64,000 nucleotides of DNA from Hyposmocoma kahamanoa (GCF_003589595.1 NW_020654810.1:23837811-23901810), one strand, 5' to 3'; shown: positions 1 to 11,626, counted from the first letter of the stretch. A program made the numbers and translations. Notes: a model not told the origin generated them from the sequence alone.

Positions 1-121
1 CGGGAAGTAACAGTCAGACTAAAATATTTTTAGCCAAGTAATTAGTATAGCTACTTTACTATTACAACAAAATGTAATAAAGTGCAAAAAAATATATGAA
101 ATGCTTCGTATATAAAAACAA

Positions 122-720
122 ATGAGAAATCAAAGTCAAAGTCAAAGATTATTTATTCCATAGGTAAAATAAATTTACACTTGAAAACGTCACTTTTAAG
201 CTACTGCTCGTTCACTACGCTGACCTCCCTGAGAAGAACGAGCAAGAAACTCTAGGGATTGCTCTTTTCAAATAAACTTAAATGCTATGGAATACACTTT
301 GAATCAAATTTGTGTGGATTCTGGAGCCATGTCGTCTTTCCATACATCTTTATCTAACACGTAGTCTTCAATTTTGTAATATGATTTTCGATCAAAATAT
401 TTCACGATTTGAAAGTTTAAAAAAATTACCCAATAAACTTTATTGCGAATCTCTATTCTTTGTCGTTAATTTAATTGCTGATGGTCATGTCTCCCGAAAG
501 ATTTTCGAGACTTTATGTACGATTTCCTTCCTTCTGGGTCTGCCTTCGGCTTCCCTCGGGGCAGTTGTTATGGAAGCCATGGAGCGGTCACTTGGTCACT
601 ATCGAATAGGTTACATAGAAGTCTCTTCCGATATTTCGAATAATGGGATTCTTTTTACTATACGTAGTATTTTGTTATCAATTTATAAACTAGAATATAA
701 ATTTATTGGTTCCGCATTTC
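122..720 (-). mobile_element. 3' end of a CR1-like LINE, degenerate
   Basis: Read on the minus strand, 385 down to about 128 is nearly identical to 6350-6613 on the plus strand. Both copies hold the last codons of a non-LTR retrotransposon reverse transcriptase (tail residues SYYKIEDYVLDKDVW, stop after STQI). About 170 bp of 3' untranslated DNA follows, and the end is a short tandem repeat of the six-base unit TTTGAC. Microsatellite-like 3' ends without poly(A) are usual for CR1/L2-type LINEs. Upstream sequence to about 720 still resembles the protein but has stops and shifts. The plus-strand open frame at 312-725 is an antisense shadow. Confidence 0.62.
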
Positions 721-939
721 TTTGAACTTTCAAATTTTAACTTCTCAATTCCACCATTTTTGAGTTACAGCAGTGTTTGATTTCACATGCGAAAGAATAA
801 CGGAACAATATTAAAAGTTCAGTTATTAATTGAGATGAACTAATGCAAAGCTGTCGTGTACGTTAAAAACAAAATTAAATTACATTGTATTGTCATAAAA
901 GACAATACAAAACTACATTTTCAAATCGTCTATATCGGC

Positions 940-1428
940 CATCGAGTATATAACTAGAAATGGAGACGACATCAGGGCCATCTATCCCTGGCAACTCATC
1001 CGACAAATGGGCCTTATAACACTTTTAAATATCAACTCTCATTCGCGCTGTAATCACAAATTAGAATGTTGAAATAGTACAGCTCCAACATCTGACCTGT
1101 TTGTACGTCTCCGTATATTCCAAAAATATTCTGTATTTATTGTAATAAAGATAACATCTCTAACTATGGGGGGCTGTTCCATTCGGTGGTGTGGGGAAAA
1201 ACAACAAAACATCTAATTACAAAACAAACGGAATCACGTTTCATCAGTAATTTAATATGTAATTTTTCAATTTTCATCCATTATAGTAAAGCTCAAGTTA
1301 AAGTGGTCGATTTGAAGTGAAACAATTGACGACTCCCGTCCGACAGTTGTCACGGTAATGATATGGCAGAACAGTTTTCAAACAAAATAAATGACATTTC
1401 GTCTCTATTTCTGGTTATATACTCGATG
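940..1428 (+). mobile_element. P-type MITE with THAP exon remnant, copy a
   Basis: A 489-bp element with terminal inverted repeats of about 30 bp: left CATCGAGTATATAACTAGAA, right the reverse complement ending ACTCGATG. The flanks 932-939 (ATATCGGC) and 1429-1436 (GTATCGGC) are an 8-bp target duplication with one change. Inside, an ATG at 1166 opens the same short exon as in the other copies. It has cysteines at codons 4 and 9 spaced as in a THAP zinc finger, but an extra G near 1194 shifts the frame, so this copy is dead. Eight-base duplications plus a THAP module point to the P superfamily; hAT elements also make 8-bp duplications. Confidence 0.72.
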
Positions 1429-1436
1429 GTATCGGC

Positions 1437-3060
1437 AGATTATGTTAATTTCCATGATAATTAAAAACATGTATGTATAAGTATATGTCGTAATGACCCG
1501 CATCCTAACAGCGACATAATAAAGCCATTATACCACAGTAAAACAGATTAAGGGCATATGGAGGGTGTACCTTCGCATCAGGGCATATTCAAAAGGCGTT
1601 ATAATCTTTAATGTCGGCTACCTTTCACGGACGGTAGCACTGGAAGTTCAAAAACGAGGAAATTAAATTGATAAAAATGTATTGTCATTGTTTTGGTTTT
1701 GTTACGATAATAATACAGAGCTGTTTTTGTTTAAGAATTGGTGAATGTACGTGCAATTTAACCAAAAAAACCACCCTTCCAGGTTCGAAAATTATACACA
1801 GCCTTGTCTCTTTTTTCAACCAAAACAGAGAAATGCACATATCGTGGAAGATTACTAACACACATTGATACATTGGTTACATTAAAGTAAATATTGGTAA
1901 CATAAATGTATATCAAGTTTGAGACTCAAGATACAAATACGAAATTGATAACCTAATATAAAGGAATATATTCACTCAAATCGACCTATTTTCTGTAAAA
2001 CTTATTTCACAGAAGGGCAAAACATCGTAAATCAATTTACTAACGATGATCAGGACTTACGCAGGGCGTGTACGTAACGATCCCCGAAATAATAGCCCAA
2101 GGGTTGGAAAATTCTCGTAGAGAAAATAGAGATGTGTCTGTTGTATGATAATATCTTGGTAATAAAGATATTTCATAAGCCAATTTCAAGGACAACATTT
2201 CGGGACTGAACTTCAGAATCGACTAGACATTTGAACATGAAACGTTCTATGTAACAATACAAACAGTACATGTTTCATGAAGTGCTACCTTCTAAATTTT
2301 AAACCCAGCGCATGTTTTCTTGCCAAATAAGTTCAGGCTGTTTTTCTAGCCATTCTCCTTGGTCCCTTGGGATATTGAGGAGCTGTTCGGTGTTTGTTAT
2401 CTTCCCAACTGGTGGGGCTCCAGTCTGCCTACAGCCCTTTACCGCAATCATGGATGTCATTACGTGACAACTTTTGTAATATATATTACTTTGTCAACTT
2501 TCTGCTGCTTATATCATTGTTTGGAATCGGCGCAGTCTTTTTTTTCACTCATCTCTAATATTCTTTATCTCATTGCTTACATCAGTGCATTATGAGAGCG
2601 TTGTGGTGTGAACGATGATATAATGACCACGTTGAAGGGTGTATGTTAGTAAATTGACGGAATAAATTTATAGAGCGAATCTGGATGGGAACGTGAATAT
2701 AGGTAGATATCAAAGTACATATATGTATAGATTGGGAATGTTTTTATAAAGGTGAGGATCAAAACCTCAAAAATAAGCGAACATGCGAGACTAATGCGAG
2801 TGGATGTTCATAGTCTTTGCTTAACCTTGATTCTTCTTGATTGATCTTTTTTCTTATCTCTCTTTCTAGGCAGCTAAAGAAAAATTTTTTCCCACACTAT
2901 TAATGGCTCACATCTCTACAATTTCACGGACCACCTGATCAAATGAGTAGATTAATAGGTTGATATTACTGACATACTATTCGTAATTAAGACCAAAAGG
3001 CGTGATAACAAATACAATGATTAATTATGTTCGAGTTAATGAGGTATTTGATATTTCATG
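1437..3060. other. No recognisable feature
   Basis: AT-rich DNA with only chance frames of up to 78 codons. Nothing in it matches the repeat families found elsewhere in the window. Confidence 0.5.
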
Positions 3061-4155
3061 ACGTATTATTATCAGAATTGATATTTAATACCATATTTTG
3101 AAGAAAGCTTTGTTTTGATCCAGGATAGCATTAAATAAAGAGCAAGAGTTTTCAGTAGTTGATTAAATCGTGGTTCTGTGTTTATTGACGTTTCTACAGT
3201 ATTCGTAACCAGTGGGGCTCCAGACACCTTGCAAATTTCGGAGTTTTTCTTTTGACTTTCAGATTTTGTACATAATTGAAGATATAGTTGAACGCCGTCA
3301 TTATCCCCGTCCAAACTTGGCCTTTATCTCTTAGCAGCACTTGTTTATTGAACTTTTCTAATCCAACTCCTAATAATCCACATTTATCGCGAATTCATAA
3401 ACTTGTGAGTGATCACGACATCAGACGCGAATTCGACAAAGTTCATAACAAGTTTCGACCACCGGAGCTCACAAATTACGACAAAGACACCTCGGACTTC
3501 GAAACTTGAAGATATCGTTCGAGTTTCATTCGAGTTTCAAGCGAAGTTTCGAGTTTGATTTTGCAAATTATTGACGCCTCAGTTTGCTTTGCCTTTTGTG
3601 TAACTTCCTCGTGTAAGTTTACGTTCGTGAGTGATACAATTCCATATATTCTGTTTAAGTATAAATTGGAGTGTGTGCATTGTCTCCAATCAAGATTGTT
3701 TGAAAATATCATTAGGCCAATCTCTTTGTAGACCTCTCAGTACGAGAATAAGTTTTATCAAATGCGCGTGCAATTCCACTCATTTATATCTTAATGAGTT
3801 TTCTTACTTTTACCCGTTTCGTGGTTCGTAATCACATCGCAATTATAAAGATGTTCAATAACAAAGTGGCAGAATACTAACATTCTCTGATTCTAAATTA
3901 CTAGACCGCTTGTTATTATTGTCGCTATCTCTATCGAGCGAGACATAACTTATTCGAAAACATTTCCGGGTGAAATTTTAACATTAGCATTTTCGTGTCA
4001 CGTTAATTTTGAATACGATAGATAGATTGCTCACACACAAGAACAAGAGTAGTACATAAACAACTTAAAACTAATGTGGACGTATGATGAAGTATTTTTT
4101 TTCAGATATCAAGTGACCACCTATAACAGTTGGAATAGAACTGCACACGTCACCA
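3061..4155. other. Unassigned stretch, with a CGAGTTTC-rich patch
   Basis: Short frames occur on both strands (minus 3072-3314, minus 3476-3712, plus 3288-3509), and no family was recognised. Around 3515-3560 the octamer GAGTTTC(A/G) recurs about four times, which looks like a decayed short tandem repeat. Confidence 0.35.
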
Positions 4156-4159
4156 TGAG

Positions 4160-4400
4160 ACATTTGCGACATTCTGACCTTACCTATTTCTGTTGCTAAG
4201 CAGTAATGTTAACTTTATTGTGTTTCGGTTTTGAAGGGTAAGGGTGCTGATGAATTACAGGCACACGGGACTTGTCAGCTTATGTCTCAGGGCGACGGGC
4301 GCAGTGGCAGTGTCCCTCAGATATTTGCGATTTAAAGCTCCAACTGCTATGCAAAGGCGTGTCGATTATGTTCATCCTGTCACTTGGTATCAAAAACACA
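4160..4400 (-). mobile_element. S1 repeat, minus copy
   Basis: Member of the abundant ~290-bp family S1. The minus-strand reading shows the family blocks in order: the GGCGTGTCGC block, CAGAGCTTTAAATCGCAAA, GCCCGTCACCCTGAGACATAAG, the block AATTTCACCAGCACC, and the inverted motif CAGTAATG...CATTACTG. No protein is encoded. There is a small deletion near 4370. Confidence 0.7.
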
Positions 4401-4424
4401 TAAAGTTGACAAATTCCATGTAGT

Positions 4425-4520
4425 TCCATCAGCACCACTAACGCTCACACTATTGCTTGGCGGCAGAAATAGGGTGGCAGTACTTCCCTGGACAAACTTT
4501 TCACAAGGAGCTTTATTGCT
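4425..4520 (+). mobile_element. S1 repeat, 3' fragment
   Basis: Only the right end of S1 is present, with the blocks GCTTGGCGGCAGAAATAGG, GGTGGCAGTACTTCCCTGG and TTCACAAGGAGC, in the opposite orientation to the copy just before it. Confidence 0.65.
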
Positions 4521-4540
4521 ACAAAAACTGTTTCTTTTTT

Positions 4541-4930
4541 AACCGACTTCAAAAAAGGAGGAGGTTTTCAATTCGACTGTATGTTACGCGATAACTCCGG
4601 TATTTGTGAACCGATTTTCATGATTCTTTTTTTGTTGGAAAGAGGGTACTTCATGGTACCTCATGGAGTGGTCCCATTTAATTTTGAAGAAAATCATCCA
4701 CCTCGAAGGGTGGCTGTTCACGCATGAAGATTAATTTTTATAAATAGCGCCTAACTTCATTTAGGAGCAATCACTTTAATGGTTAATTTGCTATTTCTCA
4801 ATTCAAGGCGTTTTTCTCTCAATATACTTTGTGTAGTGTCGTAGTGAGAACCTATTTTTATATTATCTCCAGGGATCTTTCAATAAAACTCAGCAAATAG
4901 ACGTAATTCCACGTACTTTTGAGGTCGGTT
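4541..4930 (+). mobile_element. R2 repeat, TIR element, copy 1
   Basis: A 390-bp element that starts AACCGACTTCAAAA and ends TTTTGAGGTCGGTT. The ends are an imperfect inverted repeat of 14 bp. No coding capacity. Related copies lie at 46649, 47025 (minus) and 59835. The block AAATAGACGTAATTCCA near the right end is shared by all of them. Elements with these ends are, from recall, very common in Lepidoptera; I cannot assign a superfamily. Confidence 0.55.
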
Positions 4931-5515
4931 TTTTTAGTACTCTGTACTGAGATTTATTATATTCAGTCTTTATCGTCAAGTATTTGGTCCAAATGTACAA
5001 GATGTTCGTCTAATCGTGTGACTCTATTAACTTTAACCCTACATGTATCATCGAGGTATCTTAACGAGTTTTAGTCAAATACATTAAACGAAACGGTTTC
5101 AAAGGTGTGAATTCGCAAATAAGGTAAAATTCCAAAGTGGAGCGATCAAAAGGATGGCTCTAATCTCTCAAGGGTTGCTTGCTCGTTTAATTTGATTGCG
5201 TTAGAACTCGAGATTGTACTGTAAGTTTCCGACGAATAGATGAGGTCGGATCCTTGCGGTCAATTCCCTTTTGCTTGTTTGTAGTTGAAAAGGTATGCTT
5301 TATGCTACACTATTCTGGAAATGGGAGACATAATCATTAACTCATTTTGAGAATCTACCTCCTGGGCCAATCTGGAAAAGTCTTATTTTGGTCGTATAAG
5401 GACAATTTGTTCATTTGGGGAGTTTAAGATGGTTCTAACCTAGATTGTTTGTGCTGGACTGTAGATCTCGTTTCGCTAAAAATTGATTATGTTACGTATA
5501 GTAAGGAGGGTAGTA
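4931..5515. other. No recognisable feature
   Basis: AT-rich single-copy-looking sequence. No exon or repeat was identified. Confidence 0.45.
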
Positions 5516-5952
5516 CCGCTTTTAGAGTAAAAAACTTAATAAAGGAATTAGTAGAGGCGAAGCTGCAGAGTCTTGAACAGCGCCATAAAGTTGCCTGCTT
5601 ATCGGTATTCTACAGGGTATATCACGGAGAGTGTGTGATGGAATTGCATAACTTAATTCCGCTTTCCCATTTCCATCATCGGGGGACTAGACGTGGTTGG
5701 GGTTCTAACCCTGTGTTGTGAATATTCCCAGGATTCGCACGAAGCGTATCGCTTCCACATTTATATGGCGAGCGGCTAGAGTGTGGAATTCCCTGCCTGC
5801 GGACTTATTTTCCGAACGCTATAACTTGGGCCTATTCAAGGCGAGAGTGAATAGGCATTATTTAGATGTGCATGCTACAGCCTTGACCTCATCGTCACTT
5901 TCCATCAGGTGAGACGGAGATCAAATGCGCACTTATTTTTTTATTGAAAAAA
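5516..5952 (+). mobile_element. Jockey-like LINE 3' end
   Basis: The reverse-transcriptase C terminus is visible across two frames: a segment ending HKVACLSVFYRVYHGEC...LHNLIP, then after a shift near 5710 the segment RTKRIASTFIWRAARVWNSL and LFKARVNRHYL. These are the usual closing motifs of arthropod Jockey/CR1-type proteins. It ends in a short 3' region with an A-rich tract at 5947-5957. A related copy is at 48780-49046. It is 5'-truncated and frameshifted. Confidence 0.65.
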
Positions 5953-6116
5953 AAAACAGAAACACTATCAGTTTTAACGTAATGCGTAATGTATCAATTT
6001 AGGTTGGAAACAGGTTACTCCCTTGTATCCAGTCCAAAACAATATGTCGCTTTTTACGAATCCAACCAGGAATTGTAGAGAAGCAACAAAATTTTGTGCT
6101 CCTAAACTCTGTTTTT

Positions 6117-6613
6117 AAAACGTAGCAGTTGTAGTCTCTCAAATTCGTAAACATTCCTCCGTTAACTTTTCAGAAGCTCTGTTTATTTTCACAATAGCAA
6201 GGGCTGCACAAAACTCAACTTTAAATTCTGCACCAACCTTCTGCTTTGGTAAAAAGCTACCTATTCTCTTAAGGCCTTATACACATCAAAATAAAATATG
6301 TGATTCAAACCCAGACAGTGTACAATATGATAAATATGTTCCATTCATTCCATACAAATCATATTACAAAATTGAAGACTACGTGTTAGATAAAGATGTA
6401 TGGAAAGACGACATGGCTCCAGAATCCACACAAATTTGATTCAAAGTGTATTCCATAGCATTTAAGTTTATTTGAAAAGAACAATCCCTAGAGTTTCTTG
6501 CTCGTTCTTCTCCGGGAGGTCAGCGTAGTGAACGAGCAGTAGCTTAAACGTGACGTTTTCAAGTGTGAATTTATTTTACCTATGGAATAAATAATCTTTG
6601 ACTTTGACTTTGA
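6117..6613 (+). mobile_element. CR1-like LINE 3' end, open frame
   Basis: A frame free of stops runs from about 6120 to the stop at 6438 (about 106 codons, no needed ATG). It ends in the LINE tail residues SYYKIEDYVLDKDVW. The 3' region to 6613 contains a hairpin-prone block (GCTCGTTCTTCTCCGGGAGG) and ends in TTTGAC repeats. From 6350 onward it is nearly identical to the minus-strand copy at 128-385, so both come from one LINE family. Confidence 0.65.
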
Positions 6614-6892
6614 TTCAAATGTAACGCTATATATTCTATATATAACCATAGGGTATCTAGAAAAATACATGTTTTAATAACTGAGAGCACACTTGCATGG
6701 GCCTGAAGAATGACACGAAGTACATTTTAACGTACATGTACTGACACAAGATACCTGACCCCCCAGCTGACTTTGTTGACCTCTTTGGTTCTGAGCACAT
6801 AAATGTAGAGAAAAGTGTTGAATCATTCTAAGATTTGCCCTATAAGCCGTTAAGTTTGTTTTGGTATGACTTCCTGATCGTGATTTTTGTAA

Positions 6893-7140
6893 CAGCAGAG
6901 TTCATGTGAAAATGTTCGTCCTGGGAAGTAATGCTACGTTACCTGTGTCTGCCGCCAAGCAGTAACGTGAGGTGTTGATGAAATTACAGGCACCTGGGAC
7001 TTGTCAACCTGTCTTAGCGGGACGGGCGCAGTGGCAGTGCCCCTAAGACCTTGGTGATTTAAGGATCTGAGTGGCACAGCAACTGTAATGGATTGGCGTG
7101 TCGCTTACCACCAGGCGTGTGACTTGTTTGTCATGTCGTC
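6893..7140 (-). mobile_element. S1 repeat, nearly complete minus copy
   Basis: Read on the minus strand it contains the GGTGGTAAGCGACACGCC block, the degenerate CAGTTGC block, GCCCGTCCCGCTAAGACAGG, the AATTTCATCAACACC block and the CTTGGCGGCAGACACAGG block. The outer terminus with TTTTTATGGTA is lost. Confidence 0.7.
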
Positions 7141-7446
7141 AGTCAATATCATTAAAAAAATGATATAGACAGACTATACATATTTTATATTTGCTTAAAT
7201 TTCAAAGAAACTTTTGAAATCCTGGAATTCGCACTTTTGGTGTGATAGCAAGATTCTATGAACGAAATTTGTCGATAACTTTTTTGTTAAAGTTAAAGTT
7301 CTGTACACAGAACCATAATGAGCATTATACAGTACTACGTACACAGAGCTTTAATAAGTTTCAAAAAACGAACGTAGTACTTTTGTTAATTAAAATATCA
7401 ATTAGGACGCTACTCGCGTATATATGTTATTTATTGGGAAAAAAAC

Positions 7447-7695
7447 ATATCGCACCCCTCATGGAAGAATGGTATAAGTGAAGTCACGTCGAACATGTTT
7501 ATTGCTCCGTTGGCTCCGTCCGTAAATGTTACCTAAATACTCCCCAATTCTTGTAACTGTTGACTATCGACAATATTAATCGATAGAGTTAGAAGAATTG
7601 CAGTGGATGTAGGTTATATTTTTCTGTATCCGATGAAGCAATGAACATTTTTGACTTACATTCACTTATGCCATTCTTCATGAGGGGTGCGATAT
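7447..7695. mobile_element. Foldback MITE, 249 bp
   Basis: The element is a long imperfect palindrome. The outer 36 bases (ATATCGCACCCCTCATGGAA...) are repeated in reverse complement at the right end (...CATGAGGGGTGCGATAT). Pairing continues inward through AACATGTTTATTGCTCC and CCCCAATTCTTGTAACTGTT to a loop near 7572. The four bases AAAC flank both ends (7443-7446 and 7696-7699), a possible target duplication. No coding capacity. Confidence 0.65.
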
Positions 7696-7699
7696 AAAC

Positions 7700-8043
7700 G
7701 CGATTTAGATTTAAAAAAATGTTTCAATACCAAGTTCAAATTTTGTTTCAAAAACACCCAATATCGATTACTTTGGAGTGGCAGGCAAATGAAAACCTTC
7801 TATCAACGTGTCGATCTGCAGCTGTCGACACTGAAATATGACGGGATTTCCTCCCGCCGACGGAAGTTCTATCTGTGCGCGCATCTCGTGTCTAATTTGT
7901 TAAAATGACGATAAGCGATATTGGCAAAAATTTTTGAAATTCGACTGCGAAAATGAACGCTCGCATTAGGGACTCTTTTGATTTTGTGAATACAAGATGG
8001 ATTGCTGTGGTCAAGTGGCTTGCATATCGTTTTCAAGATATCA
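7700..8043. other. No recognisable feature
   Basis: Contains a short chance frame (7687-7908) and a locally GC-richer patch at 7855-7890. Nothing was recognised. Confidence 0.4.
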
Positions 8044-8140
8044 CCAGCAGTTTAGTAGCAGCAGAGCCTCGTGAAAGAGTTAGTCCAGGGAAGTATTGCC
8101 ACTTTACCTGTTTCTATCACCAAGCAATAATGTAAGCATT
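8044..8140 (-). mobile_element. S1 repeat, 3'-end fragment
   Basis: The minus-strand reading carries the right part of S1: AATGCTTACATTATTGCTTG, the AAACAGGTAAAGTGGCAATACT region, and the TTCACGAGGCTCTGCTGC end. Confidence 0.6.
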
Positions 8141-8221
8141 ATGAAATTGGAATATACACTGAAGTAGTGTCGAATCTTAAGGTATGCTCTCTCTCTCTCT
8201 CGCTCTTAAATCTGTATGAAA

Positions 8222-8475
8222 ATGATCTCATTGTTGTGAGCTCAGTGGCATGCGGGTCTGTGTTAACAACATCAGCTATGCGGAAAACGTGTTGTTGCTG
8301 GCCCGACAGCGAGATCTCTCTGAAAGATGCTGAAAGTATGTGCTGACTTCGCTGCGTTTCATGGTGGTATGAATACATTGGCTTGAAGGCCGCCGGTAAT
8401 AATAACCTTGAAGAATTCTCTGAGGTAACCGTAAATGGTATGAACATTAAATACATTTATTTACCACACATAGTA
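8222..8475 (+). mobile_element. LINE-A reverse transcriptase remnant, part 1
   Basis: The decayed frame NNISYAENVLLLAR occupies the place of the catalytic YADD motif of the LINE seen intact-like at 11886-13137; here it reads YAEN. It is followed by VTVNGMNIKYIYLPHIV, matching the VTDKVKCLGHIL segment of that LINE. Frameshifts are frequent. A CT-dinucleotide run precedes it at 8186-8203. Confidence 0.5.
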
Positions 8476-9029
8476 AGTAATACGAGCTGGACATAATAAT
8501 ATAACAATATTGTTGGAACAACAACAGCGCGTGGAAGGAACAGACTCAGTTATTTCCTTCTTGTATGCCACGCGGTACTGATTTTCAGTTGTTGTTGACA
8601 CTTGTTGATACTTCGTTTTTCAACATAATCCAATTTAACTACACCACCGTCACGATGAACATCGAATATTTATAATCGTATCTGTTGAAATTATTAATAA
8701 CATTTAATAAATTAATTTTTTTTTAAATGATATGACTACGTACGACTAATTTACATGTAATGAACAATAATAATAATAAAAATTTAAACCAGATAATGTT
8801 CTCAATTGCACTTGCGCTCGCTCGCTGTTCGCTCTATAACTAAACTAATATTATGAAAAAAAAAACCATTTATTTCACTTAAATGAAATAACGTTCTTCT
8901 CGTTTTACTCATACGAAGTTGTCACGTTAGAAGGAGTTACATTACTTTTTGTCGCTGTAATAATTCCCTTTTCGCGTGCATCTTAATGAGATAAAAGAGA
9001 AGCTTCATATAAATATCTTGTTTATTATA
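8476..9029. other. Possible insertion inside LINE-A remnant
   Basis: About 550 bp separates two LINE-A pieces that are adjacent in the related copy at 11886-13137. The left piece stops at the IL(V) of GHIV and the right piece resumes with TDDPKD. No inverted repeats or clear target duplication were found. It contains an (ATA)n tract at 8764-8785. Confidence 0.35.
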
Positions 9030-9522
9030 TTACCGATGACCCTAAAGACATTGCCCACATTGAAAGGCAGCGTAGAGCTCTAGCGGTAAGAGGTACAAGG
9101 TTAATACTTCGGTTTTGCCGGTATACGGAAGAAGTTAAAACAAGCTTTTTAAAGTTTACTGTCAAAGTTTCTACACCGGGAAGCTATGAATCAACTACAC
9201 CAAACAGCCGCTGCAGATCCTACGTGTACAATACAATAATATTTTTTAGGATGATATTGGGCGTAATATGGAAAAAGATTGTCTCTCTGATGAGTCGCGT
9301 GAAGCAAAGTCCCAACAGTATTCAAAGTACAATAACGGCAATACCGGAAAGATTTAACTGTCCAATTGAAAAATTCTGAATAGAGCAAATTGAGGGCGTA
9401 GCTTTATAGTGTAATTATAAATGACGTTTGCATTGTATTATATTAACCTTGTTTTTATATTCTCGTACTATACCATGGATGTTTTTAATGGTCCGAAATA
9501 AAGAATTATTATTATTATTATT
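9030..9522 (+). mobile_element. LINE-A 3' end, part 2
   Basis: Decayed frames read TDDPKDIAHIERQRRALAVRG, then KKIVSLMSRVKQSPNSI and IPERFNCPIEKF, parallel to the LINE at 11886-13137. The 3' end (ATGGTCCGAAATAAAGAATT followed by ATT repeats) is almost the same as that at 13107-13137, which fixes the family. It abuts another LINE tail at 9523. Confidence 0.6.
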
Positions 9523-9835
9523 GGGACTGCCTCGTTTCTGCATGTTTTCAGAATATGAGACGCATGGTGCGTTGCTGCCATCCTCCGGAAAAGGACAGCA
9601 TCCCAGATGCGCAGAGTGCAGGATTGCCTCAACAGCATTCTACAAACTGTAGCTGGTAGGATTACTTCTGCCTTGTGGCAGTGCTTTGTAAGAAAGGTGA
9701 TTTGATTCATAATAGAAATCTACTAACACTTTACAACACTTTTACTTAACAAGTTTTTTCCTATTATTGTTACTAACAGATTATGGACTTTGTTGTTTGA
9801 AATAAAAGAATTTTAATTTTAATTTAATTTTAACT
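9523..9835 (+). mobile_element. LINE-D 3' end
   Basis: Starts in the motif LLGLPRFC, which is shared by LINE-A relatives and by the copy at 50608-51068. It runs through a decayed coding tail and a 3' region, and finishes in a TTTTAATTTTAATTT tract. The junction with the ATT tail of the previous element suggests one LINE landed in the other. Confidence 0.5.
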
Positions 9836-11329
9836 ATCGCAGACCGACAAAAAACAATTTTACAGTAGAGGGGGTTTTTTAATTATTTCTGCAAATGAAT
9901 GTGATGCTAAATGGAGTTTTAATATTATAATAATAAATTTCATAACCTAATGTTTCTTTTTTGGCGCTTAGAATATTTTTGCTATCTCTATTTAAAGGTA
10001 TCGAGTTCTAAGGTTTTCACGATTGTTACACGTGGGATATGAAACTATTTTTCCGGATTTAAATCGCGTATATTTGTTTTTTCAAACAAACCAACGCTTC
10101 GGGCCCTTTATAGGTCCCATGGGCACGGTTGACTGAGGTGGTACTGTCATCAACCAGTTGTGTCTAATATTAATTCAAATATTATTTTTTCACTATAGTT
10201 ACATAAATTATTATAATTTTATTTTTAATTTTGCAAAGAAACATTCCAATTTACATTACGTTGCTACATTACGTTTTACAAATTATTTTATTTTAACAAT
10301 ATGAATGTTTATTAAGTTAAATTTATTATCCATTAATAATGGATAATATATTTGACAACAAACTGGTGGTACGGAGAAACCATCTTCCCTGTTGAAATTA
10401 GGATCTTTTTTAATTTCAATGGCCTCTCGTTTAAAGATTTTTAAGGCTTTCAGGCATGTAATGTAACACTTGTGATTAAAAATATGCAACAAGATGAAAC
10501 ACGTTTTTACCACTTTGTTTATAGTAAACAACGAAATAGTGATGTACTAAGTTGGTTGGTTGTAATAATAAGTGGGGTCGCTTACAATACGATTTTGTAA
10601 TATAGATTCTATCGGTTACACTAATACATAAAAAAAAACAGTTGAGCTAACGATAAACTTACCATTTGAACATGATGTATAACTATTTAATCAAAGTTCC
10701 ATTTTCCAGCACAACCTCGGTCTCGATTTACCCATAAATTACGTTTAAGTAAAGGTGTGAAAAAAATTCTCAAATAAATATTTATACCACAACATTGTGC
10801 CATAAATAACGGAATTAAATACCAGAGGCACGACCAAAAAAATATATTGCTAAATCGACCAAACGAGCCTTAAAAAAATCCGTGTTCATAAAATACAGGA
10901 TTAATTTCGCGCTCAATTTTCGCGGCGCATTCGAAAATTCACCATCAAAAATCTCGAATCGCTTTCGACAAACTAAAGTCGCTTTCGCCGAGCGTGCAGA
11001 TTCGTTTATCGCTTGAATTGCGACCCGTTTCGCCTTCGAGATTAATTTTCGAGCTGTTTAGCGAAATCTCGAGCGCTACATCCTCATGTAAACCGTGATT
11101 TGGCACTTAACAAAATGCCGAAACTCGTAATTTTGTGCGTCTATTTATCACAACATTTTGCAGTGAGTTCTTAGGTTTTCGCGATTGTTGTATTGAAAAT
11201 TAAACTATTTTTTTCGTATCCAATTCGGTTATTTGTAAAATGCTAACAACCTCGCAGCGCTATCATCAGAAACAACAACTTTTGTTCCTGGACTTTTGAT
11301 TAATCAGATATTACTTTAGCACAAAAATG
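9836..11329. other. Unassigned, with two related repeat fragments and a CpG-rich patch
   Basis: Segments 10003-10100 and 11166-11262 share AGGTTTTC(A/G)CGATTGTT and a TAAACTATTTTT block in the same order. They look like two copies of one old interspersed repeat. The stretch 10885-11085 is rich in TTCG/CGAA words and more GC-rich than its surroundings. The minus frame 10283-10531 has no recognisable motif. Confidence 0.35.
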
Positions 11330-11626
11330 TATTTTTTTTATAGTACCAAGTGACGGGACGAACAAGTCGTGCGCCTGGTGGTGAGCGACACGCCTATCCA
11401 TAACAGTTGCAGTGTCATTCAGAGCTTTAAATTGCAAATATCTTAGGAGCGTTGCCACTTCGCCCGTCACCCTGAGACATGAGTTGCAAAGTTCCTTGTG
11501 CCTGTAATTTCACCAGCACTGTCTACCCTTTAAACCGGAACTCAGTAACGTTTACTTTATCATTTCATCTCTAAGTGTACAAAACCCGGACGAACTCTTT
11601 CACAAGAAGTTCTACGGCTACTAAAT
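11330..11626 (+). mobile_element. S1 repeat, full-length reference copy
   Basis: The clearest S1 copy. It starts TTTTTTTATAGTACCAAGTGACGG-like, then GAACAAGTCGTGCGCCTGGT, GAGCGACACGCCTATCC, AACAGTTGCAGTG, GAGCTTTAAATTGCAAA, CGCCCGTCACCCTGAGACAT, GTGCCTGTAATTTCACCAGC, ACCCTTTAAACCGGAA, and ends GACGAACTCTTTCACAAG...CTACTAAAT. No tRNA boxes, no coding frame and no clear inverted ends are visible, so the class is open. Confidence 0.7.

Noticed and set aside
312..725. Plus-strand frame of 137 codons
   Set aside because: It is antisense to a decayed CR1-like LINE whose minus-strand protein tail is recognisable.
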